A stretch of DNA of 64,000 nucleotides from Tanypteryx hageni (taxonomy: Eukaryota; Arthropoda; Insecta; Odonata; Petaluridae): NCBI GenBank assembly GCA_028673005.1, contig CM054112.1, forward strand, positions 24,913,624 through 24,977,623, in the 5' to 3' direction. A program made the position numbers and the translations under genes. The notes beneath the pieces were generated by a model. It saw only the letters and a program-made list of their open reading frames with translations, was not told where the DNA came from and did not search any database. Below, in pieces: positions 1 through 10,942 of this stretch. The stretch's first letter is position 1, and each line of letters starts with the position of its first letter.

Positions 1-2571
1 ATTCAATTTGTCTATTTACATGCTTTGATTTGATTACCTTGAAATGTATTGTTTATACTGCCATTGCTGCATCTTTCAGAGCATGATGGATATTTTGGCG
101 ATTAAGATGACATGATATTTTTATAGTAGGAAATCTGTATCTTATAAATGAGTTTTGTTTATTATTGTTACTTAAACAGTTCTGTTATTAAAAGTTTACT
201 ATGAGTGTTTACCTATACTTTTGCCAGAATAAGTAATTTTTTTTATGTAATAATATAGTCATCATCTATTTACTGGGGCTGCCATTTTTTCCTCGATCTC
301 TTGCAGAATGTAAACTATTTCCTTTTTGTAAACTTTAGTTTGCTACATACAATAAATCTGTAATAGCTTCCATTTCCTCTGAGAAAGTGCCCCACTGTAC
401 AGGCTAGCAATGCTGAACGACATATTATGTCAAAATCAAGCAATATGTGGAGCTCTGCATCGTTGGGTAATATTATGTCAAAAACAGAGTGAAGTGGGGA
501 CAAAGTTATGTAATATTACAACAATAACAGTTAAGTGGTTAACAGAAGGGGACTATTGAGTAGGATATTCTGCTAGTATCAGCATAAAGAGATCGCTCAA
601 TAAGTTGCATCACGTAGAAAGGAGAAGATGCTTAATTTGAGCGGAACTTTTTCAGAGAGTAGGAATCGGTGAAGAGGCCGATTTAAAAAAAAAACTTATT
701 CCGGCTCAAATTAATTTTTTTCCTTACAAACCAGCTGAAAAATAGGGGTACATGGGGTACACAAATGCGCAGGTTACACAAGTAAATACGGCACTTGTAA
801 TTAACTTTTGATGTTTTCTGTCAAAAATATACTTATGCATATTGAAAATAAATACATACATTAATATAAAAATGCATGACTTACAATAATGGAGAAAAAT
901 TTCATAAAATTGATGAATACATTTGTATTTTAGCAGTGAGATTTCACTTAATGATGATACTACAATTACAACGTAATTTTTGGAGATTTATGAAAGAGAT
1001 TTAAATTCTTCTCTTAGCATAACTAATGTAAGTTAAATACCTCATCCTTGAAATATTTAAAAATGTAAATGAGAAAGGTCTGCATGTTAAGGAATGGCAT
1101 TTTGCATGATACATATATCCGATGCGAATTTATAACTCCGGTTAATTATAAGATGCACTGCAAAAAATATGAAAATAACCATAAAAATAGTTAATTACCA
1201 AAAATTTCAATAGGAAGTTAACTGAAAAGAAATAATGAAAAACATGATTTTAATTATAAATAATTCAGGCGCCTTCTCTCCCTCTCTCTCATACTAAAAC
1301 ATTTCTTACGCATATAGTATAAGGATGACAATACAATCTTGAGGTTTAACAATGACACGGTTGGCAAGACAACATATCTTTAAAAAGCTTAAAATTTTAC
1401 CATAAATGTGATTTCAACGTATAACTTGAGCACTTTTGGACCGAAGGCAAAAGTCGACAATGAGAATAAGAATCTATGTTTATTTTTCTTTAAAATGGTC
1501 CAGGTCTGAAGGTCGTAGGTTAATTACTTTTAATTTAATTTTGCAAAAGAAAAAAGCCTGAAAGTGACAAAAGATATTTTTAAGTGTTCTCTTATGGGGA
1601 TTTCTATAGAGTATTCCGGTGGACCAATGGACGAACATATGGACCAAGATACAGAATAAGATATTATGTATATAATTTTGTTCGCTTGATGCATCCCTCA
1701 AACTCAATTATGAAAAAGGTTTCCCGCAGATTGACTTTTTCATGTCTCCAGAAAAATTTTGCCGAAAGAATGTTATTAAATTTTTTAAAGATGTCTGATT
1801 AACATTATATATTAATCATTTATATAATCGTTATTAACAATCTTTGAAAAGGCATAGCAAAAAGGTTTGCCTCTATTGTATCATTAGAAGCAGATATATG
1901 ATGCTGTATGCTCAAAAAGAAATAAAAAGCTTAGGGTGATAAATTTTTAGTTTCTCTAACTTTTAGTGATTTTTCATTTTTGCTCCCTCCAATTTCTGAG
2001 CTATGGCACAGATCATTGATTCTCTGGACTGTTATTTGATTTACAGGCATCCCTTGCATAATGACAGTCGCTCAATGACTAAGGCTATGACGCCACAGTA
2101 TTATGACTTTTCCGCTCTTGTGGTGTGCTCAATTCATGGTGGCGATGCTGGGGACAGTCATTACGTGTATCATTCACAATATTTAGTCTCAGCCTTCCCA
2201 CTTTTGTTTTTTGAAAAACCGCACTTTTTCGTGGAATAAATCTATTTTATTATGTGTGAAACATCTGTATGTCTAACCATAATATTCACCTGCATATGCC
2301 ATACAGAAAGGTTGTTGATCTGATAGAATAAGTACAGTTAATCGGCAATATTAATTTTTGGGGTTGGTAAAAATGTGACTCGGCTTACAATTGTTTAAAT
2401 ACAGTTGTACCATATATTCAATAACAGTGTTTCTGACAGCAGAAAGTTGTTCTGGCTGCTCTTGCAATCTTGCTAACTTTATGGTGTCCAGGTTATTGCA
2501 TTTTGTATACTAATAATAATTTACTGGTTGCCTCACAAATCTCTGGTTGAAGCACTTCAAAAATACTCTTC
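1..2571. other. AT-rich non-coding stretch, probably Usp48 intron or upstream flank
   Basis: I see no convincing exon, RNA gene or recognisable element here. Reading frames are short and of low-complexity composition. Because the exon at 4856 begins inside the protein, this stretch should be intronic unless a missed upstream exon lies in it; I looked for the first DUSP repeat and the peptidase domain and did not find them. Confidence 0.5.
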
Positions 2572-2579
2572 TATTAGGG

Positions 2580-2855
2580 CAGGGTTCCCAATATTTTCAA
2601 GTTTGCAGATCTCTTTTCAACTTTAAAACATTTCACAGACCATATGCTACCACTAGTTTCTATTATTCTGTTATATATGGAAATATAATGTATTAACAAA
2701 GGAATAATATGCACTCGGTAATCATTTGTAATATTTACATCTTCAAGTTTGTGAAAGTCTTCTTCATTACTTCAACATTTGTGTAGCATAGCAGTGAGGA
2801 TTTTTTCCGCAGACCCCCTGTAGTAGCCCCATGCGCAACAGTTTGGAAACCACTG
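2580..2855. mobile_element. hAT-type MITE (276 bp) with 8-bp target duplication
   Basis: The element starts CAGGGTTCCCAA and ends GTTTGGAAACCACTG, an imperfect terminal inverted repeat of the kind seen in hAT non-autonomous elements. It is flanked on both sides by the perfect 8-bp direct repeat TATTAGGG (2572-2579 and 2856-2863), the expected hAT target-site duplication length. The interior is non-coding and includes the usual 'cagaccccctgtagtagcccc' type GC-rich subterminal text. It sits in the Usp48 intron. Confidence 0.85.
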
Positions 2856-3078
2856 TATTAGGGTAATATTCAAATTTAATCCTTTGTTATTCACATGAAA
2901 AATGTTCAGTAATTAGTCGCATTTAGTGCCAGCATGAACATTTGCGGGGCAAGGTGCAAAAATATAATTTGTGAGGCATTAGGCATTAAAAAAAAAAAAC
3001 AAATTATTCGCAAGGTTAGAAGCGTATAACAACTTACAAATTTAAGGATATTAAATATTAATATTTATGAGAAGCGGG

Positions 3079-3890
3079 TCAAATTAATATAAAATATTTA
3101 ATAATAATAATAATAATAAGTGAATAAAACAAATCGATGCCATCTATATTTCCTTCTAATGCCAGATGGAAATCTTTACAGCTTTTTAAAATAGCATTTT
3201 TTTCTATTATTGTCAATTTGTTCACATTATATAAAAAACCAAATATTTCATCATGTTTCTCATACATTTTGATCCTTCACTTAAAAGATATAATACCAGT
3301 ATCAACTATTTAAAAAAAATAGTTAGGTAATTCAATAATTTCTAGGGCGTCTTCTATTCATTCATTGACTTCTTCATACTCAAATAGCTTTCTTTTTCTG
3401 CTTCAGCATGTTATTTTGAATTCTGATTCTACATTTAATTTATCTCTAATTTCTTTAGCTTTGGCCAAAGAATTTGTGAACTCGGAATCCCTATATTCTT
3501 CAAAATATAATAAAACCTCTTTCAGATGAACTATGGTCAAATCTATGTGCATGGTAGGACTCGGTAGTATTTTGCTGATGAAATTTACTTTCAACAACAA
3601 ATCATACCAAATAGGCTCATAATGAATTCAAATATAGTCAGTTGTTGTTCAACTGAAATTATTTCATTATATTGTATCAGATGTCGTATTTCCAATCTCA
3701 TGCATAAGAAGCATAAGAATATACAATACAGCAAAGCAATCCAATATGCCAACGCTGATGTAAATGATGTAGATATCTCATATCTCTGTGGTGCGTAACA
3801 GGCTACTATATAATGGATACCAATGCTTAGACATAGAGCATAGACAACAAGCCTTCTGTGCCCCTTCCCTTTATTTGGATGAGGCAACAC
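3079..3890 (-). pseudogene. Relic of a hAT-like (ZMYM1-like / DUF4371-type) transposase
   Basis: Three minus-strand pieces read in order as the middle to late part of a ZMYM1-like hAT transposase: 3591-3890, then 3403-3600 (with SKILPSPTMHIDLTIVHLKE and FEEYRDSEFTNSLAKAKEI), then 3079-3267 (with HDEIFGFLYNVNKL and LKSCKDFHLAL). Stops and frame changes separate the pieces, so it cannot be functional. The 'paired shut-off strategy' region (line of sight of residues such as YFEEYR and the CKDF motif) is typical of proteins annotated zinc finger MYM-type 1-like in arthropods. The C-terminal hAT dimerisation region was not found. The family call is from memory of the motif pattern, not a search. 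Confidence 0.6.
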
Positions 3891-3900
3891 ACCAATATGT

Positions 3901-4855
3901 GATTATTTATGCTGAATAGTGCACGCAGTTGCCAACAGTGTTGTTTAGTGAATTGAGTGGAGATAACAAAATATTTCCCATCTTCCAAGCAAAGCAAAGA
4001 GACATGTACAAACACAAATATTTATCTCTTATGACTAGATATCATCACAGACACCTTGCGTTCAAGGAATTTATTTATATGGAAATAAAAACATTTATAT
4101 TCAGCTATTATTTTGTTAGTTATATTTATAATTTACTTGAAATATTTTATAACAGTAAATTTTGTATTCTTATTATAAATTTTAGTTTTGTTTTTAGCTG
4201 TTTTTTCTCTCTCCACAATCTATTGATTTTCACGTTTCTTGCCAATAAATGTAATTCAATTGGTTCATGAAGTTAAAACTCAAGATATGCTCCATTTCTG
4301 AGAATATTTTTGGATCAAAATCTCAAAGTTGAAATCTTTTTCGATCACAATCCCTCTTTGCTTTGTATATAAAAAAACTAAAAACAGCAAAGTCAATTCC
4401 CTCCAAACCACTGTAAAAACAATTAACAATCATTAGTAAGGTAAATTGTAAAGAGTCTGTAAGATTGGTCAAGGCCACCACTCAATTTCTTTTGCTATTG
4501 ACCAGAAAACATTGCTTGGATTCTTATTAACTACATATGATTAATTAACAGATAAATATAAAGTTTAATGAAAACTTAGTTAATATCTTATAGTATAAAT
4601 CTTAAAGAAAAATCATGTATTCTGGCTAAAAATCATCAGGATGCATCTTATGTTTTGTGAGAAATAACATAGGATAGTAAATCCTGTTAATTAATGATAG
4701 GATTTTTTTTAAATGTTGCATGAGAAGAAAAACGTCCTACCTTCAGGTATGAAATCTGGAAAAAAAATATTTGTTGAATTGTACTTGGATTATTCAAAGA
4801 CTAGTGTTAAGGTACCAGATTTTTCATTGATTTTACTTTTATTGGTGAATTCAAG
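3901..4855. other. Non-coding intronic sequence leading to the Usp48 exon acceptor
   Basis: AT-rich, no supported gene. The last bases carry a T-rich tract followed by AAG at 4853-4855, used here as the splice acceptor for the exon that starts at 4856. The apparent ATG at 4713 opens a frame that runs into the exon, but its codons before 4856 do not match the protein family, so this ATG is not taken as a start. Confidence 0.55.
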
Positions 4856-5121
4856 GATTGAAAAAGGATTCTGGGTGGGAAAGGCTTCCTTTCGATCTTG
4901 GAGGAGGATGGCCTTAGAAGAGGAAGATGAGATAGAAGGCAATGATGCCGACAACGGTGGAATGGGTGAAGGTGAGTGTGCTACATCAGAGGGCGGAGAC
5001 CAAGGCAGTGCTGCAGCACATTCTTGCAATGGTTCAGGAGAGAGCTTGCTGGAGCAAAAGCATGGCTCAAAGGAAGAAGATTGGAGTTTAGGATTCAACC
5101 ACGATATCATTTGCATTCACG
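4856..5121 (+). CDS. Usp48: Usp48 exon: start of second DUSP repeat (partial gene)
   Basis: USP48 is a ubiquitin-specific cysteine protease with a catalytic domain, three DUSP repeats and a C-terminal ubiquitin-like domain. This 266-bp exon begins with the last base of a split Arg codon (AG|G) and reads IEKGFWVGKASFRSWRRMAL, which closely matches vertebrate USP48 at the opening of the second DUSP repeat. A low-complexity acidic and Gly/Ser stretch follows, then FNHDIICIHG, corresponding to the C-x-H-G motif of DUSP. The exon ends in phase 1 at CACG before GTAAGC. Joining to 15957 restores Gly-Asn-Leu-Cys-Pro in frame. The linker (EEEDEIEGNDADNGGMGEG and on) is less conserved and is the likeliest place for species variation. 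No upstream exon was identified in the window. The exon start rests on homology, since the acceptor is AAG rather than CAG. Confidence 0.85.
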
Positions 5122-5263
5122 GTAAGCACTCGAATTAATATGGAAGAGATTTAATTAATCAATGTGCTTTCATGTAATATAAGAGTTACATTGCCATTTC
5201 AAATATTTCAAAAATAACAAATACTAGCTGCTTAGTGAAGATATGTGCTTACTTCCACCTGTC

Positions 5264-5775
5264 ATGTTAAATTAATGCAATGGATGGGTTTATTTTTAGA
5301 AATGTATTCCAAAATACTACAGATTCCCCTGGTGGAGAACTTTTCAACTATCTCCGACGGCCCCACATTTAAGGTTATACCAGTTCCATGTTCGGCCCTG
5401 AGATGGCAGTAATAGAAAGATGCTCGACAAATATTTTCTATCAAAAATTTCTGTTCAAATTATTTTTTGTGACAAATGCTGCTATTAAATATTCGTAATT
5501 TTTTATTTTAATGTTTTTTACGACATTAATGCAATGTAATGGAAATCAGGAATGTGCATGGGTATAATTTAAAAAAATGCATGCCAAAATACTATAGTGC
5601 CTTCTGGTGATGAACACTTAAACTATCTCTTACGGTCCTGCATTTTAGATAGCAGTATGGTAAAATTGCATGACACTAATATTTTCTATCTAAATCTTTT
5701 CAAATTAGGTTTTCCTACAATGGCTTATATTAGATACTCATAGTTCTTAAATTTTAATGTTTTAGGCGATATTTG
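5264..5775. repeat. Degenerate tandem duplication, about 255-bp unit, two copies
   Basis: 5264-5524 and 5525-5775 align along their length: both begin near 'attaatgcaatg', then share 'ccaaaatactac/ata', 'gtggagaac / gtgatgaac', 'aactatctc', 'cggccc/cggtcc', 'aatattttctatc' and 'attttaatgtttt'. The copies have diverged by many substitutions. The function is unknown. This looks like an old duplication or two units of a dispersed repeat. Confidence 0.65.
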
Positions 5776-5811
5776 CAACAAAAAATAAACGGTGCTATAT
5801 ACATTGCACAA

Positions 5812-6660
5812 ACTTTCTCATATACATATATACGTTTGATCTCACTCCACTTTTTGCTCCGAAATTAACTCTCTCCTCGGACGCGTGCCCTGAGCGTCTT
5901 GTGCAGAAATAATGCCTTTGGACGATATATAGTAAGTTTTTGGGACGTATGGCTTAGTTAGTATTATTTGTGACGTCAGGCTGTATGTTTGGATGCATTT
6001 TAAACAAAATCCTTAGAGCCATTTTTGAGTAAATCGAATTTGTTTCAAAATATCCAAGAATAAAGTCCTTAATTGTTGCGCAATATAATCCATCTCTTCA
6101 GAATGTCTTTATGAATGATATTATCCATAAATATGAGATATCATTCGATTTAGTTTAACCATAAGGCTGTAGTAAGAGTTTGAATGGATCGCAGCCGAGG
6201 CGTGATGTTATAAGGCTTAGGTAAGGTAGCTTAGCGTAAATTGTAATGTCACTGGATGGCATATAGAGTGTTCAAAAGATATATGGTTTACATCGTATTA
6301 TTTGTGACATCAGGCTCTACAATGGGTGTGATTTTAATGAAAATCTCTGGAGCCATTTTTGAGTAAATCAAATTTTTCAAAAAATCTCCAAGAATGAACT
6401 ACCCTTTATTTTTGTGCAATAGCATTTTTATAAAAAAATGTCTGCAAAAGATGATATATTGCACGAATACAAAATATCATTCGATTTTATGTATGCGTTT
6501 GGGCCCTAGACCGGCGAACAGACCGACAGACAGACGGCATTGCAAAACCCATTTTTTTGGACTCAGGGACACCTAAAACGTGTATTTCCATAAAAATCTC
6601 GAAGTCAAATTTTTTCATGATAACAATACTTTCTCAATATACTACGTATATGAGAAAGTA
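5812..6660 (-). mobile_element. R-family element with perfect 14-bp terminal inverted repeat
   Basis: Starts ACTTTCTCATATAC (5812-5825) and ends with its exact reverse complement GTATATGAGAAAGT (6647-6660). The interior contains 'gaccgacagacagacgg', 'aaatctcgaagtcaa' and 'atttttgagtaaatc', text shared with other copies in the window. No coding capacity is seen. An inverted partial copy lies at 10942-11735. It is assigned to the minus strand relative to the 14139 copy. The TE superfamily is undetermined; no clear target duplication was seen. Confidence 0.65.
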
Positions 6661-7127
6661 AAAAGAAGTATAAATACTTTTAATGAAATTTCAGTAATGT
6701 AGTTAACAGGCTATGGATCAGTGTTGTCCAATAATCATTCAGGTACAAAATAAAATGGTAAACTATCAAAGTGCGGTGACCCGAGACATTCGCATATTAT
6801 AGATGTTAAGTGTCATTGATCTTTTCTGACACACTGACAAAACACACTTTATATATGGATTCTTTAATAATTAGTTTATTTTATGGTTGCTGTTTGTTAA
6901 TTCAAATACGAATATAATTCTAATTGTTGTCAAATTATTTTTGCGAATTTTTGAAGTTGCTCAATTTTCATAATTTGAAATTTGGCTTGATGAAAGATAA
7001 TAATATCTTGAATAGTTTATTAAGAAGTTACATTTATTTGGTTGCCTAAACTGTTGACTCAGGTATTTTTGGAGATTTCAGTTCTTTTATTATCAAATTC
7101 TGTATTAACTTCGCTGCTTCCTACTGA

Positions 7128-7204
<77 letters not shown>
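7128..7204. repeat. (AT)n microsatellite
   Basis: A nearly pure run of about 38 AT dinucleotides immediately upstream of a Penelope-like module at 7205. The same arrangement occurs at 10164-10226. Confidence 0.95.
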
Positions 7205-7213
<9 letters not shown>

Positions 7214-7600
7214 TAACTAAAGGAAAAGAAAAGGTAGTGATGAGGGTGGCAACAAGGTGTTGAGGGAAGCCCAGCGGACACTTACCAAGTTGAGGACCAA
7301 GCTGGCAGGCTGCTGGGGGCGTCGAAGAGACACGTGAAACACACGAACACAAAAAGACAAAAAAAACACGCAAGCTTATCGGGCCTATGCCCTTCTTCAG
7401 CGAAAGAGTATCTGCAAGTGACACACTGGGCAGGGAATGACAGGGTGATGTGGGAAGGTTGATGATTGGAGGAGGTGGGGAGTAGGAGGGGTGGATAGCC
7501 AATAAAGAGGGAGTGTGGTAAGGGAAAGTGCGAATAACTACAATGTAACAAGGAGACATTGTAAGGGGGCTAATAGGGTTAGCGGAGGTTGAGGCCAGGG
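7205..7600 (+). repeat. Microsatellite-linked module P1, copy 1 (Penelope-like terminal region?)
   Basis: About 395 bp beginning 'ttaactaaaggaaaag' after (AT)n and running through 'caacaaggtgttgaggg', 'gcgtcgaagagacacgtg', 'cgcaagcttatcgggcc' and 'ggttagcggaggttgaggcc'. It is about 95% identical by eye to 10227-10600. Text of the form 'CTGAAGAAGGGC..GGCCCGA' on the minus strand resembles terminal regions of Penelope-like retroelements, which I recall but have not searched. Reading frames through it are incidental. Confidence 0.6.
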
Positions 7601-7613
7601 AGGATATAACATA

Positions 7614-8714
7614 CTAGTAGAAGGTGCTTGCATACTGCAAGCATTTCATCTCACCTTGAAAAAACATTCATTTTTCAAAGAGATATTTCATCATTACAAA
7701 TATTTTTTTAATTCTAAAGATTTCACCTCCCCAGCGATTTTCGTTTTTCCCTTATGTAAAAATAATAGATTAATACAATCCCCAAACTTTGCAATTTTAT
7801 GAATTTTATACATTCTCCATTATGGGGTACTAATGCTACATATTTCTGCCAAATTTTAGAGTTATAGCACTTCTAGAAGAGAAATAATATTTTTCGAATA
7901 GTTTAAATTTAAATAATATTTAATGGCCGCAATAGGATTTTCATGGATACACTAAAATGCTTATTCATTTAAGCAGACTAACCACTAAATAAATTTAACA
8001 TTTCAGCAGGATTTCAGGAGGATACTAATGTTTAGGAACTTCCAGATGAGCTGGAAGTAGGATTTTGCGCAAAACCGACTAGAAAAAACGAAAATCTTGA
8101 AAAAGTGCAACAATGCGGCCGCTAAAAATTCGCAATTGTTTTAACAAATTTTCAAGGTTTATGTATTTCCAAATGTGCTACGGAGTTGAAATTTTTTTAT
8201 AAGTAGAATTCTTAAAAAAACGAAATAGGGATTATACAAATTTTGATATTTCAATTTGTTTGGCAGTTAAAAATTCCTAAAGTTTAAACCAATAGATAAC
8301 TGTTTAGGTACTACAGGATGAGCTAGGAAGCTGAAATTTTCAAATTATTTACAGAGTAGTGTATTTGCACAAATAAACATTTCAATTTTACCATATATGA
8401 ATTGCGGCGGCCGTTAAAAATTTTTTAAATTTAAACAATTGGAAAATATTATTTCACTTCTAGAAGTACTACAAATTTAAAATTTGGCAGAAATGTGTAG
8501 CATTAGTACCACATAATGGAGAAAGTATAAAATTCTTAAAATTGCAAAATTTTGGGATTGTTTTAATCTATTATTTTTACATAAGGGAAAAACGAAAATC
8601 GCTCCGCTGTGAAATATTTAGAATTAAAAAAATATGTGTAATGATGAAATATGAAGAATGAATGTTTTTTATGTTGAGATGATATGCTTGCAGAATGCAA
8701 GCACCAACTACTAG
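7614..8714. mobile_element. Helitron-like element pair in foldback arrangement
   Basis: Both outer ends carry the same terminus facing outwards: CTAG at 7614 with the hairpin TGCTTGCATACTGCAAGCA just inside, and TGCTTGCAGAATGCAAGCA followed by CCAACTACTAG ending at 8714. The left part (to about 8005) is a 5'-truncated minus copy. The right part, from about 8008 ('aggaggatactaatgtttagg'), is a plus copy lacking its first ~35 bp. A hairpin followed by a CTRR end and a T flank is the Helitron 3' signature. No Rep/helicase sequence is present, so these are non-autonomous. Confidence 0.6.
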
Positions 8715-8723
8715 TATGTTATA

Positions 8724-9954
8724 TCCTCCTCCTCTGTAAGAAATGTCTATATATAATGATAACAGGAGGATACTAATGTCCAGCCCAAACTGCAAGAGCT
8801 AGAAAGCTTAAAGTTTCAGTTTTTGTAGATATGATGAAGAAACCTACAGATAAAATGAGACAACTCACCTAAGTGACATGAGTTCGACTCCAGAAAATCC
8901 GAAAGTTGCGTTTCTTCCCATAAGAAAAGCATTGCGCCATATTTTAAATTAATTTTGGGCATTTGCTCGTAAGCTAGAAAAATGAAATTATCATTGGTGC
9001 TAGATGGCCGCAATATCTATTAGGTATTATTGTTATTTTTGCTTACAGTGTCCTGGGTTCGACTCCAGATACCTCGGAATATCTCCCATTAGTTAGCATG
9101 GGAAAAAGTTATCCGAGTGTGTAGACCAATCTAATAAGTTTAGGAAGCTGAAATTTTGCAGGATTATAAAATTATTCTCATAACCAACTATAAAAATCGA
9201 AAATTTAAAAATTATTAATTTTTAGGTGTTGTATTAACTCCATTTAAACATTAAAGTTTAATAATTTTTATCCTAGAAACTATATGCTGTAGGTTCGAGT
9301 TTTTGAAATCATTTTGTGACAAATTATACATAGAAAAAATGAATTTTTGAAAAACCACTAATTTGACCGCTAAAACTTCGCAATTGTTTAAACATATTTT
9401 TGAGGTTTATGTATTACCGAATGTGCTAGGAAGCTGAAATTTTTTTTACTGGTAGATTTTGTAAAAAAACGAAATAAAAAATATAGAAATTTTGTTGTTT
9501 TAATTTCTTTGGCTGTTAAAAATTCTTAAAATTTAAACTAATAGATAAATGTTTAGGTACTTTGGGGCAAGCTAGGAAGCTGAAATTTTAAAGTTAAGTA
9601 GAGCTCAATGCATTGAAACTAACAAACATTTGAAAAGCTCCAACAAAGTGTTATTGCGGCCGTATTAAACTTTTAAAATTTAAACAATTATATAAATATT
9701 ATTTCACTTTTAGATCTGCTACAACTTTAAATTTGACAAAAATGTGTAGAATTAGTAGCTTACATTGTATTAAGTATAATACTCTTAAAATTGCAAATTT
9801 AAGGCATTGTTCAATAAGGAAATATAGAAATTGGGGGCATAGGTGAAATATTTTGAATTAAAAAAATATTTCTAATAATGTTATATCTCTCTGAAATATT
9901 AATGTTTATCAGGGTCAGATGAAATGCTTGCAGAATGCAAGCACCAACTACTTG
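8724..9954 (+). mobile_element. Helitron-like element, long variant (1,231 bp)
   Basis: Starts TCCTCCTCCTCTGTAAG after an A and ends at the hairpin TGCTTGCAGAATGCAAGCA plus CCAACTACTTG (CTAG decayed to CTTG). It differs from the ~770-bp form by extra sequence containing two tRNA B-box-like strings ('gagttcgactccag' near 8879 and 'gggttcgactccag' near 9056). A related long form is seen at about 38785-39380, partly inverted at 39385-39655. Non-coding. Confidence 0.55.
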
Positions 9955-10160
9955 TGTATATATATATATATATACAAACGTAGAAGCTTTCGGAACTACT
10001 CCTTCTTCAGCTACAGAGAGAGAACGTTTGTGATGTTTCTGTGTTTTTGTGTTATTTTACGTGTGTCGCTTTGACATCCCCGGGGCCTCGCCAACCTGAA
10101 GTCGTCTGATTGGTGAGTGCTCACTGGGTTTCCTCATCCCAACACCTTGTTGACATCCAT

Positions 10161-10163
<3 letters not shown>
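9955..10163 (-). repeat. Module P2, copy 1, with a local 44-bp inversion
   Basis: A short (AT)n run (9955-9973) is followed by P2 in minus orientation: 10032-10163 is the reverse complement of 10765-10890 ('cacttaccaatcag...gtcgaagcgacacacg' type text). The 44 bp at 9981-10024 instead lie in the same direction as their counterpart 10898-10941. They are bounded by the inverted 7-mers ACAAACG (9974-9980) and CGTTTGT (10025-10031), so this piece has flipped relative to its surroundings. Confidence 0.8.

Positions 10164-10226
<63 letters not shown>
10164..10226. repeat. (AT)n microsatellite
   Basis: An AT dinucleotide run between the inverted P2 module and the second P1 module. It joins two modules in opposite orientation. 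Confidence 0.95.
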
Positions 10227-10229
<3 letters not shown>

Positions 10230-10654
10230 CTAAAGGAAAAGAAAAGGTAATGATGAGGGTGGCAACAAGGTGTTGAGGGAAGCCCAGCGGACACTCACCA
10301 AGTTGAGGACCAAGCTGGCAGGCTGCTGGGGGCGTCGAAGAGACACGTAAAACACACGAACACAAAAACACACGCAAGCTTATCGGGCCTAAGCCCTTCT
10401 TCAGCGAAAGAGTAACATAAAGTGACACACTGGGCGGGGAATGACAGGGTGATGTGGGAAGGTTGATGATTGGAGGAGGTGGGGAGTAGGAGGGGTGGAT
10501 AGCCAATAAAGAGGGAGTGTGATGAGGTAGAGTTCGAATAGTTACAAAGTAACAAGGAAACATTGTAAGGGGGCTAATAGGGTTAGCGGAGGTTGAGGCC
10601 AGGCGGAGAGAAAGAGTCGAGAAGATGGATATGTGCTAGTTCCCAGTGTCGGAG

Positions 10655-10657
<3 letters not shown>
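10227..10657 (+). repeat. Module P1, copy 2
   Basis: A close copy of 7205-7600, differing by scattered substitutions and a small deletion in the 'acacaaaaaga' tract. It extends further, with 'ggcggagagaaagagtcgagaagatgg' before the next (AT)n run, so copy 1 is truncated by the Helitron-like cluster. Confidence 0.75.

Positions 10658-10728
<71 letters not shown>
10658..10728. repeat. (AT)n microsatellite
   Basis: The third AT run in this cluster, directly upstream of the plus-strand P2 module. Confidence 0.95.
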
Positions 10729-10730
<2 letters not shown>

Positions 10731-10942
10731 ACTTACGGAAAAGGAAAGGTAAAATAGATATATGGATGTCAACAAGGTGTTGGGATGAGGAAACCCAGTG
10801 AGCACTCACCAATCAGACGACTTCAGGTTGGCGAGGCCCCGGGGATGTCGAAGCGACACACGTAAAATAACACAAAAACACAGAAACATCACAAACGTAG
10901 AAGCTTTCGGAACTACTCCTTCTTCAGCTACAGAGAGAGAAC
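10729..10942 (+). repeat. Module P2, copy 2
   Basis: Begins 'caacttacggaaaaggaaagg' after (AT)n. It has the same order of landmarks as P1 ('caacaaggtgttggg', 'cccagtgagcactcaccaa', 'gtcgaagcgacacacg', 'gaagctttcgg', 'ccttcttcag') but a different sequence, so P1 and P2 are two subfamilies of one design. It ends abruptly at 10942 against an R-family copy. Confidence 0.7.

Noticed and set aside
4713..4855. ATG at 4713 as start of a gene
   Set aside because: Residues before 4856 do not match the Usp48 family and a splice acceptor fits at 4855. The preceding frame is intronic.
7059..7559. Frames with long Tyr-Ile runs
   Set aside because: Translation of an (AT)n microsatellite, also seen near 10,200 and 59,700.
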